64,000 nucleotides of DNA. Source: Spinacia oleracea (lineage: Eukaryota; Streptophyta; Magnoliopsida; Caryophyllales; Amaranthaceae). The stretch covers positions 107,790,141-107,854,140 of the forward strand of contig NC_079487.1 of the NCBI RefSeq assembly GCF_020520425.1, read 5' to 3'. A program made the position numbers and the translations under genes. Shown here in pieces: positions 45,911-58,900 of this stretch (positions are counted from its first letter, which is position 1; each line of letters opens with the position of its first letter). The notes under the pieces were generated by a model, which worked only from the letters and a program-made list of their open reading frames with translations, searched no databases and was not told the DNA's origin.

Positions 45911-48900
45911 TCAGGAAATTTGCATGCACTTTGCGAGGTGATTCGCCAAAGAATTGATTGGCTTCTGCATGGCATCCCTTGTTCCCTTTTCTCCTGCACG
46001 CTTTACTTTGATACGAGCAAGGTAATCAGCTGGGACCCAAGCAAAACTCAGAATTACATCCACCTGTTTTTCATTATCAGGGCCTTGCAACTCCAATGAC
46101 TTTTTCACCCATTCAGGATGATAAGTCACTTGATACCATGCCGATGCCTTCTTCTCATAAACCAAGTTCTTCTCCTCATCGCCTAGGTGCTCAAAATCAG
46201 AACCGAGTTTATCAAAATGTTGCCTAAACTCTTTCTTTAGACATTTGTAAGAATGTTTGAGCTTTTCCTTGAGCTCTCCTTGTTTCCTACCATTGAACTT
46301 GACCATTGACCGTATATGTCCTGTTACAATCTCCTCTTCGTTGCTGACATTATACTGCGCCAACAGACTGCAAATCTGTCCTACATATGAGCACTTGAGA
46401 CCCCATGCCTCGTTTGTGAAATCATCTGAACCCAGAACCTCCAGATCTGTATCATAAGTTATACCCTTAGGACTGACATTTATTAATTCATCAGAACGGG
46501 AACTCTCTACACCATAAGCATCCACAATTCTCCTGTACAGTCTTCCCAGAATCTTGTCAGACTTGTATGAGTAACTCTTATCTTTCCCCATGAAATCAGG
46601 GTACATTTGGGGTTTTAGATCGTTAGGCATGGTCACCACCTTCCCTGTCTTTGGGAAATCCACAGCCAACGCAGCAAGTTCTGCTAATCTAAGACAATCT
46701 TCATCTAATGCTCCATATGGACTAATATCAGAATGAACTACATGAGCATTGCAGATTGTGCCTAAGCTTTCATTAACCATGTTCTTCGTGAAGAAATCTA
46801 TAATGTCCTGCAGAAATAATAACAAAAAATGAGAAACAAAACATAAATTCTCAGAACAAGTTACATTGGGTAAGATCAAAACAAGTTTTTGAATCGGGAT
46901 GAAGTATGAGTAGATCAAACTTGTAAGCTGCCAGACTCCGTCAAACAGAAGGACATAAATGAAAATGTGCCATTGACAATGCTTTTGGTTAAAAATAATA
47001 CCTGTACATTCACTGGACGAGGCAATTCCCTTACTGCAGCAGGTGTATACTCCATGGGTATCCAACTTCGCTTACTAGGTGGGATAAGATTCTCATCCCA
47101 AGCAACAAAGTATAGATCTCCATCCAAATCACTGCCTGACGCTTCATTTGGGTGAGGTCTCTCACCATTTTGAGGGAAAACAAGACAATCGAAGAGGTGA
47201 TGCAACTCTGGGCGATCTACAGCCTCAAGAATCCTTATATCTCCGGGATGAAGACAAGGATTTTTGGCAACAATAACCAACCCCTTTATGATTTCTAAAT
47301 TCTTTTTCACATCTGAAAACCTTGTTCCGTGTTTAGAGAAGTTGTTCTCCAGCGAAGGTTTAGACACCTGTACAAAGCATTGACCTTGTTCAAGTACACC
47401 AACTTCATCTAGACAGCCCATCAGCCATCTACCCAACTGAACAAATATTCTAGCCTTTTCTCTGAGGTCCACCAGCTGTGCTGCCCTAATGCAAGATAAC
47501 ATGCCTCCGAGATGAGGCTCCATTTGTGGCTTAAAACCAGCACTTAACATGATTGCTGCCGTATTACCTTGCTCCGCACATGAAGCTGTTACGACATCAA
47601 AAGCCACATCAGTATCCACCAGCATTTGATCGAGTTTTGCTGTCATTGTTTCCTGCATTCTCCAAAACACCTCATCAGGAACCTCGAGTGCTGAAAGCAA
47701 AGTCACTATTTGTCGGTTCAGAAACCCCGGTTGGAATCTTGTCCAAGAACAAACTTCAACAACTGTGTGCCCAGATATAAACTTATTCATACTTGGACGA
47801 AGATAAATTTTTACTTTGTCATCCTTTGGAGGCCAGCATGCCAGAACACCTTTGCAACCTCCAAACCGGATCTGATACGCACAAGGTGGATTGTCTTTTA
47901 GTTGCAATTTTTCTGCAACCTCGATGGCAAGATCTGGTGATATGATGCCAATTCCATCAGAGAAAACATAGTTGTTCCTTTCAATATCTGGAAGCTCAGA
48001 TTCAACTTGGTCAGATGAAACTTTGACAGTCGCGTACGTGGATGAGAAACACTGTCCCATCCTTGCAGCACACTTGGCAACGTTCTTGTTAGTGAACTTT
48101 CCCATCCAGTTTCTGATGCTGTTTACAGTCAACCTCCTGTCCTTCTTGTCTTCAGCAAAGAACCAAGCAGAACGATCCCTCAACTGATTGGAAGAGAATG
48201 CCAAAAAGGTGTACATCCTCCCACACAAGTAAAATCCTTGCTTTAACATCACGTTCACTCTCTTGAAGACTGATGTCCTTTGAAGATATGTATTTGATGT
48301 GATCATCTTCACAATTGGAGGAGCGTAGTAGGAAAGGACATTTGCATTCAACATTCGCATTCCTTCATCCATGAAGGTTACTCTTAGAAACCGATCAGAT
48401 ACATCTCTGTACTGCCTAAGAACCCGATTGGAAAGTTCAACTTCAGGAGGAAGACAGTAGGCTTTGGTTGGGGTTATGATCAGCCTCCTGACTTCCACAA
48501 TATCAGACAACTGTGTTGGGTCCTTCAGCAGGCTAGGATTCCTAAGCAACCAATCACAGACTAGTTTCAGCCTTTTTTGAGCATCGAACACTGGACGCTT
48601 GTAGGAACAAATGTGCCTTAAAGCAGCCAAGTTAACCTCCGCTGGTTGAGTTCTAAGCAGATTGAAAAAGTTCCCCGTTAGTTGGTGCTGGTTTATGATT
48701 CCTTTATGCACAGCAGCATTCAGCATAAAGGTTACTTCAAATGGAACACCTTCTTCGTGTTGGACACAGAAAAAGGGGTCAGATATCTGCATACTGAAAC
48801 TAGGTTCATCCGTGACCTTAAGTGCCAGACTTGAATGCTCCACTCGGACGTTTGCTCCTATAAGATACTTAATAGCTCTCTCAAGCTTCGGACCATTACG

Positions 48901-49731
48901 AGGTGGGAGTGAAATTCTGTACGAATTACATCTACCAATAACCCCAGTAGGCGTGAAATCTGTAGTCCTTATCCAAGGATCATCGTCGTCTAACAAATCA
49001 AATGGAACTGACTCAAAAATATCATCATCAGCACTACGGTAGGAGAGCAGGGGAGAAGAAGAAAGCTGCAACAAGATAATTAGTCCTGATCTATCTGTAT
49101 AACGTTTGATCTCATTAATCTCCCTGACAAAAAATTCAACTTTGAAATCGCATTTAATAACAGCATTTTTCCTTTCGTCTTTGAATGAGAAAACGGTCTC
49201 CCTTGTGAAGTTGAACTTGCAGGTGTTATCAAAAGGGTCGACAAGGAACTTAACCCCTCTAGAAGGTCCTTTCCAGCCAACAATCATTTCATCCTGTTTA
49301 ACAAGAGTCCCGATATCGAGACGAACATCTGTCATCTTAAACGGAGTAGTCGTTCTCCTCTTCTGATTAGTACGAAAGAGATTCATAGGACCAGCACTAA
49401 CTTTGAGCACTTTCCCAAACAAAATAAGATCATTTCTCCCTGCAGCATCCAGGACTTGGCTTACTGATTCAGGGGTAGCAAAATGCACAAAAGCGTGGGG
49501 CTCCACCTTCTCATAATCATCTGTATTATCCAAATCTTCAGTACTTTGAAGTTGGAAGTCTGGGTATGACTCTGGAGGAGTCCAGGATTTCTTCAATCTG
49601 CACCTCCAAACAAGCACCCCCATTTCATTCTCGAGGAATTCCGCAAACATTTTAGCAGTGACATCATTATCGAACCCACCAAAACTGAGTTGAGTAACCA
49701 CTGAACTTCTTTCATTATTCTCTGATCCCAT
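45911..49731 (-). CDS. RDR6: RNA-dependent RNA polymerase RDR6 (SGS2/SDE1 type)
   Basis: Two coding exons, 47002-49731 and 45911-46807 (phase 0, GT...AG), give 1208 residues, close to the roughly 1200 usual for RDR6. It starts MGSENNERSSVVTQLSFGGF. The N-terminal RRM-like region (about 12-105) carries WRCRLKKSWTPPESYPDF, typical of RDR6 rather than RDR1 or RDR2. The catalytic RdRP core includes CAARMGQCFSSTYATVKV, the TASCAEQGNTAAIMLSAGF block and the active-site DLDGD at residues 868-872 (plus-strand 47116-47130). The enzyme copies aberrant or cleaved single-stranded RNA into dsRNA for DCL4/DCL2, giving tasiRNAs and secondary siRNAs with SGS3 in cytoplasmic bodies. The upstream in-frame ATG (49761) lies before the AG of a 5' UTR intron, so the ATG at 49729-49731 is preferred. 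No damage seen. Confidence 0.96.
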
Positions 49732-51065
49732 CCTGCATAAACGCAAATTAGACCAAATCAATGCAGATCCCTTTATATCATAATTTAGCTAGATACATCC
49801 AACAACAGAAAAAATTAGTTAATTTTAAATCACACAAAGTTTGCATTTACCAGCACCAAAAGATCACCTTGGCATCTACTTTTCCCATAAATTTTATCAG
49901 TTCTCCATAAGGATGGCATCATACATTCATACTACAGGTATTACTTGCTAGACTAGGACATAACATTTCTACAATAGCAATACGGAGTATTTCAAACCTC
50001 AATATTCATATTGTTAATCTGAAGCTCTCACATAAACCATGTTTAAGACCCTATGTGTATGACTCTCTCGCAAAATAAGCAAAAGGTAACACATTCCACA
50101 AGAGACCCTAGCCAAACATTAAAGGCCTCATAGAACTTTTCAGCTTTCATCACTATGAGAAAGCCGCATCTCTTCCAATGTGGAAGGAAATTGAGACTTT
50201 GGTCAAGTGTAACTAAGTGTTTAACATCCAATCACGCCCTATAGGCCTATATATGTTAGTAGTATTTGTAGCGTAAAACGATTAACCCGTCATAGAGAAC
50301 ACACATTAATATTCATGACTCCATTTAGCAATATATTCATGACTAATCGAGCAACTCGTAATCAAAGTGGGATTACTAGTAGTTATGAAAATGCAAATGT
50401 AAACATAACATCAAATTATAAATCACATACTTCCATAAAAATCAAGTAACAAGTTATGCTAATCATACAAAAGATAATCAAGAATGCCCTAGTTTCGACA
50501 TCAAAGAATAAAATTGCAAATAAATCAAATGGCATAACATCAAACTTTAAATCAACTTTTTCCATGAAAAAACAAGCAAGATGCTAACCACGGAAAATCT
50601 AATCAACAATGCCCTAGTTTCGACATCAACGAATTAAATTTGAAATAAATCAAATGAAATTTCAACACTTAAAAAAAAAACTCAAACTTTCACTCCATTT
50701 CACAAATTTACACCCGAAACTCATTAATTCGCAAAATTCAGGAAAATTAAGGCCATCAAAACAAACAATATTCCGAAAGAAAGTGAAACCCTTGTCCCTA
50801 ATCAACAATTATCTCTCAGAAAACAAACAAAAAAAACAACACAGTCAGGGTTTTATAATGCAAAAGAAAACCCCACAAAAAAATCAAACAATTGAAAGCG
50901 TATGGGAAATGGGCAGTGCTTAAATTGCAAGAAATTAGTAAAATTAGCAAGAATTTTTAGATAAAATTTACCTGGGTATTCAAATGTTGATCGCTGATGG
51001 TGAGAAAGAGAGTTTCTTTGGAAAGAGGGAAAGAAAGGCAAGGAGAAAGTAAAGTGTTGAATATT
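49732..51065 (-). other. RDR6: RDR6 5' UTR with a long leader intron
   Basis: The minus strand has TGCAG immediately before the ATG at 49731 and a donor CCCAG/GTAAATTTT at 50970-50971, implying a 1.24-kb intron with a leader exon from about 50972 to 51060. The intron is T-rich on the transcribed strand and has no open reading frame of note. RDR6 genes of other dicots also carry a leader intron (family knowledge). The transcription start is inferred. Confidence 0.65.
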
Positions 51066-51344
51066 TCCGGCAGTTTTAGTGCGGTACTGTGAAATTGAGA
51101 CTGTTCATTGTACTTTGTTCTTTCTCATTCGCTTCGCATGGAAGTCTTTGACATTAATGAGTGCGATGAGAGAGAATTTGAGGAAGACCCTCTTGTATCC
51201 TTGTATGATTGTATCTACTACTCCGTGCGATTCTACGGTACGGACTACGGTCTACGGGTCAATGAGAGTCACACTCTAATAAAATGGTTTCCCGCCCCCA
51301 ATGTGATATGCATATGCATATGCAAGGGACTTCACTAGAGGGTA

Positions 51345-52100
51345 TAATAAATTGGATATCCATTAATTCGATTTATCCGCAATTATTAAATTGATAGATA
51401 TCCGAACTAAATGGATGAGATGCGGGTGATAGATAAAGCGGGTGACGGATCGGGTCGGATATGGATGATGATTGCTCCATCCGTTAATCATCCATCCACC
51501 CGTTTAATATATTTTCTTCTAAAATTTTAATAAAAATGTTAAATAGTTAAGAAAATAATTTAATTTCTTGTTGCAATTTTTTTTTTCAAAACAACAATTC
51601 TTATTTTTATAAATTTTATTATACAATATAAATTTTATTGATAAAAAAAATATATATTGGTGTTGATTTAATTATTTTTTTAATATAAAACATCCATCCG
51701 TTAGTCACCCGCTTCATCCGCGGATGATGGATGGGTGGATACGGATGACGGGTTAAGCGGGTGACGGATGGATGCAGGTGGAGCGGATTGTTAAACGGAT
51801 GGATGCTGGTGAAGCTTCATCCGACCCGAATCCGATCCATTGTCATTCCTACTAGAGGGGTTAGAAGCTGGTCCGACCTGAAAAAAATATATCTGTTTCG
51901 AACTAATTAAACTTGTTTGACCCGAAAAATTCAGAATCCGAACCCGATTTGTAACTGACTTGACTCTACCGGACACTTCTTTTACTCGATCTAAACTCCA
52001 CCTGTAACCAGTTTGATCGGACCCGAACTCCACCTGTCAGTCTGTCACCGGTTGGATTCCACCCAAACTCCACCCGACATCGGCTTGATCCAACTTGAAA
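51345..52100. repeat. GGATG/CGGGT and ACCCGA repeat debris
   Basis: Between 51400 and 51840 words such as GGATGGATG, GCGGGTGACGGAT and CATCCATCC recur on both strands, giving a loose inverted arrangement around an AT-rich centre (51520-51690). From 51850 the ACCCGAACCC style of 32640-33510 takes over. No gene. Confidence 0.55.
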
Positions 52101-52280
52101 TTCATAGGAGTGTAGGACACCGATTTGACTACGCCACTACGGGGTAATGAGATATGTCGTATGCATCTCAGTCTCGCAAAAAAACACGGGATATGTTTTT
52201 CGTGGTTATCCATTAGTTTCATGGGTCACGAGGTATGTTTTTCGTGGGTATCCATTAGTTTGATGGGCTAGTACAACTTA

Positions 52281-52482
52281 GGCTTCGTCCTGTTCGACTT
52301 ATTTTGGCTTACTTAATACAAAATAAGTCCAGTTCGACAAAATAAGTTTTTTTTTTCCAGATATTTTCACACACAAATAAGTCTATTTTCAGACAAAGTA
52401 ATTTTTTCAGATAATTTAAGATTAGTTCAGTTAAGTTCAGATAATATAAGTTCAGACAAAACAAGTCGAATAAAACGGAGCC
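52281..52482. mobile_element. Tourist-like MITE with TTA duplication
   Basis: The ends GGCTTCGTCCTGTTCGACTT and AAGTCGAATAAAACGGAGCC are inverted repeats flanked by TTA on both sides (52278-52280 and 52483-52485), the preferred target of PIF/Harbinger elements. It is 202 bp, with repeated AAGTTCAGATAA-like words inside. Confidence 0.8.
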
Positions 52483-53153
52483 TTAGTATAAATTACTCTC
52501 AAGCTTATACGAATATTCAAATATTATTATTTTACTACTTTTTATAAATTATTTAACTGAATATTTCCCCTTAAAGCTAATGGATAATTAAAAAAAAGTT
52601 TAAAGTACCCATTTAATCATCTAATGTGCAATTTTTGTCATGTTACATATTACCTATTTTATATGCTTAATGTGCTAATTTAACCAAAATACCATGTATT
52701 CGATATGACTAATATGCTCACTTGAACAAAATATTTAGTAGATATTTTTTTTCATTATTGATAAAGTATAATTTTTTGACTAAAATGTTACCAAAATCAT
52801 TTCTAACAAATTATTATTACGTGATGTCTACTCTGTATTGTCATATTTTATACTCTGTAATCCAATATCTTTTCCGAACGTAAACAGTTTATTAAGGAGA
52901 GAGGGGAAAAAGTAGATAATGTTTTAATAAAATAGATTTCTAGAGGGAAAAAATTACACCAGGAACTCAGGAAGTGACATGATTATTTATGTTTAAGTAT
53001 AAAGTTATAGATTTGATTCATATACATTGAAATGTTTCTAACAAGACCCCACATAACTATAATATTTCTTATAGGGTTAATGAGATTTCATGGCCAAACT
53101 TTGAAAATATTATATGGATATTTGGACTAGGAAATGTTAGGTTATGATTCATA
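52483..53153. other. AT-rich DNA with no gene
   Basis: Nothing coding. Around 53025-53075 the string ACAAGACCCCACATAACTAT resembles the inner part of a Stowaway family seen elsewhere here, so a decayed MITE may be present. Confidence 0.4.
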
Positions 53154-55057
53154 TGACAATTCATAAATCATGCGGAAACAACCATTTAGCCAGGAATACA
53201 TATTATTTACACATAATCATATAGCATAATTTAGATGCATACTCTTTGTTGCGTGCCTTCCCTAGCTGCGCCTGAACCGAACAAGAACAAGTCTTTAGGA
53301 CTCCAAGTGTCGTCCCTCCGTAGATAGTCCACAGCACGTCCGGATCCGCCTTAAGATTGACCAACTAGAATCGCCCTTAAGGTACTAGAATTTTCGGCAC
53401 TCTTAGGTAAGAAATATGACTGAATTTTTCTCTCAAAACTCACTTTGAATACTTGAATTATCTCACTTAAAATATGTGACCCTAGGCACGTATTTATAGA
53501 GTTATGGAAAGGGAATTGGAATCCTAGTAGGATGCGAATTAATTAAACTTAGAATCCTACAAGAACTCTAATTAATTAATGGAAATTTTGGTATTTACTA
53601 CCTTTAAAATACACCACTTTTGTATTTACTACCTTATGAAATTTTTATTTTAAATTACTATCTTAAACTTCCAGATTTTTTTATTTACTACCACTTTACA
53701 GTTTTCTCATTTTAAAATTAAGATATCTCTTTCGTTTCTTCATCGTTTAAAGTGATTCGAAGTTCATTATTTTCCTTTTTCTATAGGGATTTCATTGAGA
53801 ATGTCATTTCAAATAAATTCGTTTGATAATTCATAAATAATTTAAAATTTTAAAAATAATATTTAATTTGTTTAAACTTTTACGAAATGTTAAAAGGTAA
53901 GATCCCTATGGAATCCTTACATATAAATGAGAAGAATGGGCTTTGAATCACTTAAAATGATTAAGAAACGAAAGAGATATCTCAATTTTAAAATGAGAAA
54001 ATTATAAAATGGTAGTGAATACAAAAAAAATGGAACTTAAAGGTAGTAATTTAAAATAAAATTTTCATAAGGTAGTAAATACAAAAGTGGTGTATTTTTA
54101 AGGTAGTAAATACCAAAAAATCCTTAATTAATTTATCCTTTTAGGAATAGGAATTTAATCATATACTAACTCTAATAGTTTTAGGAATCATGCATGAACA
54201 CAAACTCACACACACACGGCAGCCACGAGGGCCGCCCATGCGTGTGCGTGCGAGCAGCAGCCCACGCAGCGAGGCCATGGCCTTGGCGCGCGCTGGGCCT
54301 GCCTTGCGGTGGGCCTGGGCGCTGCCTTGGCTGGGCGCGCGTTTGGCTTGCTGGGCGATGGCCCGACTTCGTGCTGGGCCTTCGTCCGGCAGGCCTCGTC
54401 CGATGCTAATTCGTACGATACGCTTCCGATTAAATTCCCGGTTCCGGAATTCATTTCCGATACGAACAATATTTAATATTTCCGATTCCGGAATCAATTT
54501 CCGTTTCGAACAAATATTTAATATTTCCGTTTCCGGAATTATTTTTCGATTCCGATAATATTTCCGATTCTGACAATATTTCCGTTTCCGGCAATATTTC
54601 CAATTCTGGCAATATTTCCATTTCCGATAATATTTTCCGATACGTACCATGTTTCCGTTTCCGGCAACATCTACGACTTGGATAATATTTATATTTCCGA
54701 TACGATCCATATTTCCGTTTCCGGCAATATCATCGTATCCGGAGTATTCATTTCTTGCCTGTGACGATCTCAGCTCCCACTGAAACCAAGATCCGTCGAT
54801 TCCGAATATCCATAGATGGAGTATCTAATGCCATTAAATACTTGATCCGTTTACGTACTATTTGTGTGACCCTACGGGTTCAGTCAAGAGTAAGCTGTGG
54901 ATTAATATCATTAATTCCACTTGAACTGAAGCGGCCTCTAGCTAGGCATTCAGCTCACTTGATCTCACTGAATTATTAACTTGTTAATTAATACTGAACC
55001 GCATTTATTAGACTTAACATAGAATGCATACTTGGACCAAGGGCATTATTTCCTTCA
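53154..55057 (-). repeat. 3' LTR of the copia element (with MITE inside)
   Basis: It begins TGACAATTCATAAATCATGC and ends TTATTTCCTTCA on the plus strand. It contains a GC-rich block (about 54210-54400) followed by an array of TTTCCGTTTCCGG / TTTCCGATTCCGG words (about 54420-54740). These make misleading open frames on both strands. A Mutator-like MITE interrupts it at 53581-54123. Confidence 0.92.
53581..54123. mobile_element. Mutator-like (MULE) MITE inside the LTR
   Basis: Long terminal inverted repeats of about 90 bp start GGAAATTTTGGTATTTACTA and, from the right, GGATTTTTTGGTATTTACTA. They bound a 543-bp non-coding element. It is flanked by 9-bp duplications TTAATTAAT (53572-53580 and 54124-54132), and the partner LTR at 61115-61135 preserves the empty site. 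The 9-bp duplication points to the Mutator superfamily. Confidence 0.92.
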
Positions 55058-55921
55058 GTCTCCCACTTGTCCTTAGGGACAAGTGTGCATTTCCTAATTC
55101 CTTTATCGCTCGATGCTTGCTCTTGAACATAAGGTAAGAGTCGTCATCCTTATTATGTCCAGAGGTGTTCCTCGGTTTCAGAGTTCAACTGATCAAATAA
55201 ACAGATAATCATAGCCTATGATTCATCCGAGCACGGCCATGCATTTCACAGTTTCTAGCTCTCCGAGTGGCCTTGTACAACTTTTAAGCATCTCATCCCG
55301 ATTTATGGGAGGACAATCCCAATCTTGCGATCTTGAGATTAGACTTCGTTTGATAGGTGATTACCTGAGCGTTGCCTTTATAGCCTCCTTTTACGGTGCG
55401 ACGGTTGGTCAACGTCAAAGCAACCAGTTCTCAAACAAGTAATCTCAAATCACTCAGGTATTGAGGATTTAGTGTCTAATAATTTAATGAAATTTACTTA
55501 TGACAGACTTTCATCTCTTGCAGTAAAGTTTCATAGGTCTTGTCCGATACTAGTCTTCCCAAAGTAAGTATCTATGCAAATGATTATGACATTGCCATGT
55601 CCACATAGTTCAAGAAACAGAACTACTAGTCATCTTGCATTCTAATCGTCTAACGTTTTCTATGCGTCCAATTTTATAGAAAACTCCGACTAGGGACCAT
55701 TTTCAACCTTTGACATTCAAGTTCACTTGATAGACATTTCTTAGTCACAGGACTGGTCCTGACAGTCTATCTTGAATATATCGTCAAATTGAAGGGACTC
55801 ATCATTTAATAAACCACAAATTAAATGGAAAAATGAATTCTTTTCATTTATTGTGAATGATTAACCAATAATGTTTTACAAAGATTTAAACTCTAAAACT
55901 TTAAAACATTAAACAGAGACA

Positions 55922-58900
55922 TCAAAGCCATTCTCCAATATGCTTGATTCCCATAGCTGCAGTGTGCGAGTTGTGCTTCGCCTGCGGCAGAGGTTTAGTT
56001 AATGGATCTGATATGTTGTCATCAGTTCCAATTTTGCTTATCTCGACTTCTTTTCTTTCAACGAACTCTCGTAGAAGGTGAAATCTACGAAGTACATGCT
56101 TGACTCTCTGGTGGTGTCTAGGCTCTTTTGCCTGTGCAATAGCTCCGTTATTGTCACAATACAGGGCTATTGGTCCTTTAATGGAGGGGACTACACCAAG
56201 TTCACCTATGAACTTCCTTAGCCATATAGCTTCCTTTGCTGCTTCATGTGCAGCAATGTACTCCGCTTCAGTTGTAGAATCCGCAATGGTGCTTTGCTTA
56301 GCACTTTTCCAGCTTACTGCTCCTCCGTTGAGGCAGAAGACAAACCCAGACTGTGATCTGAAATCATCTTTGTCGGTTTGGAAACTTGCGTCCGTATAGC
56401 CTTTAACAATTAATTCATCATCTCCACCATAGACCAGGAAGTCATCTTTGTGCCTTTTCAGGTACTTCAGAATGTTCTTGGCAGCAGTCCAATGCGCCTC
56501 TCCTGGGTCTGACTGGTATCTGCTCGTAGCACTGAGTGCGTACGCAACATCCGGGCGTGTACATATCATAGCATACATTATTGAACCAATCAATGATGCA
56601 TATGGAATCCCATTCATTCGTCTACGCTCATCAAGTGTTTTTGGGCACTGAGTCTTGCTTAGAGTCATTCCATGAGACATGGGTAGGTAGCCTCGCTTGG
56701 AGTCCGCCATCTTGAACCTATCAAGCACCTTATTGATATAAGTGCTTTGACTAAGTCCAATCATCCTTTTAGATCTATCTCTGTAAATCTTGATGCCCAA
56801 TATGTACTGTGCTTCTCCTAGATCCTTCATCGAAAAACATTTCCCAAGCCAAATCTTGACAGAGTTCAACATAGGAATGTCATTTCCGATAAGTAATATG
56901 TCGTCGACATATAATACTAGGAAAGCAATTTTGCTCCCACTGACCTTCTTGTATACACAAGATTCGCCCGCGTTCTTGATGAAACCAAAGTCCTTGACTG
57001 CTTCATCAAAACGTATGTTCCAGCTCCTGGATGCCTGCTTCAATCCGTATATTGATTTCTTTAGCTTGCATACCTTTTTAGCATTCTTTGGATCCTCAAA
57101 ACCTTCAGGCTGTGTCATAAACACAGTTTCTGTTAAAACGCCGTTTAAGAAAGCAGTTTTGACATCCATCTGCCATATTTCGTAATCGTAATATGCAGCG
57201 ATTGCTAACATTATCCGAATAGACTTTAGCATTGCAACTGGTGAAAAGGTTTCATCGTAGTCCACACCGTGGACTTGCCTGTAACCTTTTGCAACCAATC
57301 TAGCTTTGAAAACTTCAAGTTTCCCATCCTTGTCCTTTTTCAGTTTGAAAACCCATTTGCTTCCAATGGCTTGGTAGCCATCTGGCAAATCGACCAAATC
57401 CCATACTTGGTTTTCAGACATGGAGTCTAATTCAGATTGCATGGCTTCTTGCCATTGCTTGGAGCTAGGGCTCGTCATAGCTTGTTTGTAAGTCGCAGGT
57501 TCATCACTTTCAAGTAATAGAACGTCATAGCTCTCGTTCGTTAAAATACCTAAGTACCTTTCCGGTTGAGATCTATATCTTTGCGATCTACGTGGGGTAA
57601 CATTTCTAGTTTGACCATGATTCTCACCACATTCTTCTAAAGATCTCTGAGTTTCATCCTGAATGTCATCTTGAGCATTCTCTAGAGTTTGTTGTTCGAC
57701 TCGAATTTCTTCGAGGTCTACTTTTCTCCCACTTGTCATTTTGGAAATGTGATCTTTCTCCAAAAAGACACCATCTCGAGCAACAAACACCTTGTTCTCA
57801 GATGTATTGTAGAAGTAATACCCCTTTGTTTCCTTTGGATAGCCCACAAGGATACATTTGTCAGATTTTGGATGAAGTTTGTCTGAAATTAATCGTTTGA
57901 CGTATACTTCACATCCCCAAATCTTAAGAAAAGACACATTTGGAGGCTTTCCAAACCATAATTCGTATGGAGTCTTTTCGACAGCTTTAGACGGAGCTCT
58001 ATTTATAGTGAGTGCAGCTGTATTTAGTGCATGTCCCCAAAATTCTAATGGAAGTTCGGCCTGACCCATCATTGACCTGACCATGTCTAGCAAGGTTCTG
58101 TTCCTCCGTTCCGACACACCGTTCCATTGTGGTGTTCCAGGAGGAGTCAATTCTGATAGAATTCCACATTCTTTCAGATGGTCGTCAAATTCATAGCTCA
58201 GATATTCACCGCCTCTATCAGACCGCAGTGCCTTAATCTTCTTGCCTAATTGATTCTCTACTTCACTCTGAAATTCCTTGAATTTGTCAAAGGATTCAGA
58301 CTTATGCTTCATTAGGTAGACATAACCATACCTACTGAAGTCATCAGTGAAAGTGATAAAGTAGCTGAAACCACCTCTAGCATTTGTACTCATTGGTCCA
58401 CATACATCTGTATGGATTAAACCCAATAGTTCATTTGCTCTTTCTCCAACTTTAGAGAAAGGTTGCTTTGTCATTTTGCCAAGTAAACATGATTCGCATT
58501 TACCATAATCCTCTAAGTCAAATGGTTCTAGAATTCCTTCCTTTTGAAGTCTTTCTAAGCGTTTCAAGTTTATATGGCCTAATCGACAATGCCACAGATA
58601 GGTGAGATCTGAATCATCCTTTTTGGCCCTTTTGGTATTTATGTTATATACTTGTTTGTCGTGATCTAATAAATAAAGTCCATTGACTAATCTAGCAGAT
58701 CCATAAAACATCTCTTTAAAATAAAACGAACAACTATTGTCTTTTATTAAAAAGGAAAATCCCTTAGCATCTAAGCAAGAAACTGAAATGATGTTTTTAG
58801 TAAGACTTGGAACATGGAAACAATCTTCCAGTTCCAAAACTAGCCCGGAGGGCAGCGACAAATAGTAAGTTCCTACAGCTAATGCAGCAATCCGTGCTCC

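Noticed and set aside
46257-49366. Plus-strand frames across the RDR6 exon
   Set aside because: They are shadows of the long, well-matched minus-strand RDR6 coding exon.
51108-51338. 76-codon frame upstream of RDR6
   Set aside because: No domain similarity; it lies in the probable RDR6 promoter and ends in simple repeats (ATGCATATGCATATGC).
54159-54710. Tyr/Lys/Arg-repeat frame, duplicated at 61152-61703
   Set aside because: It is generated by the TTTCCG array and GC block of the LTR and is present identically in both LTRs.
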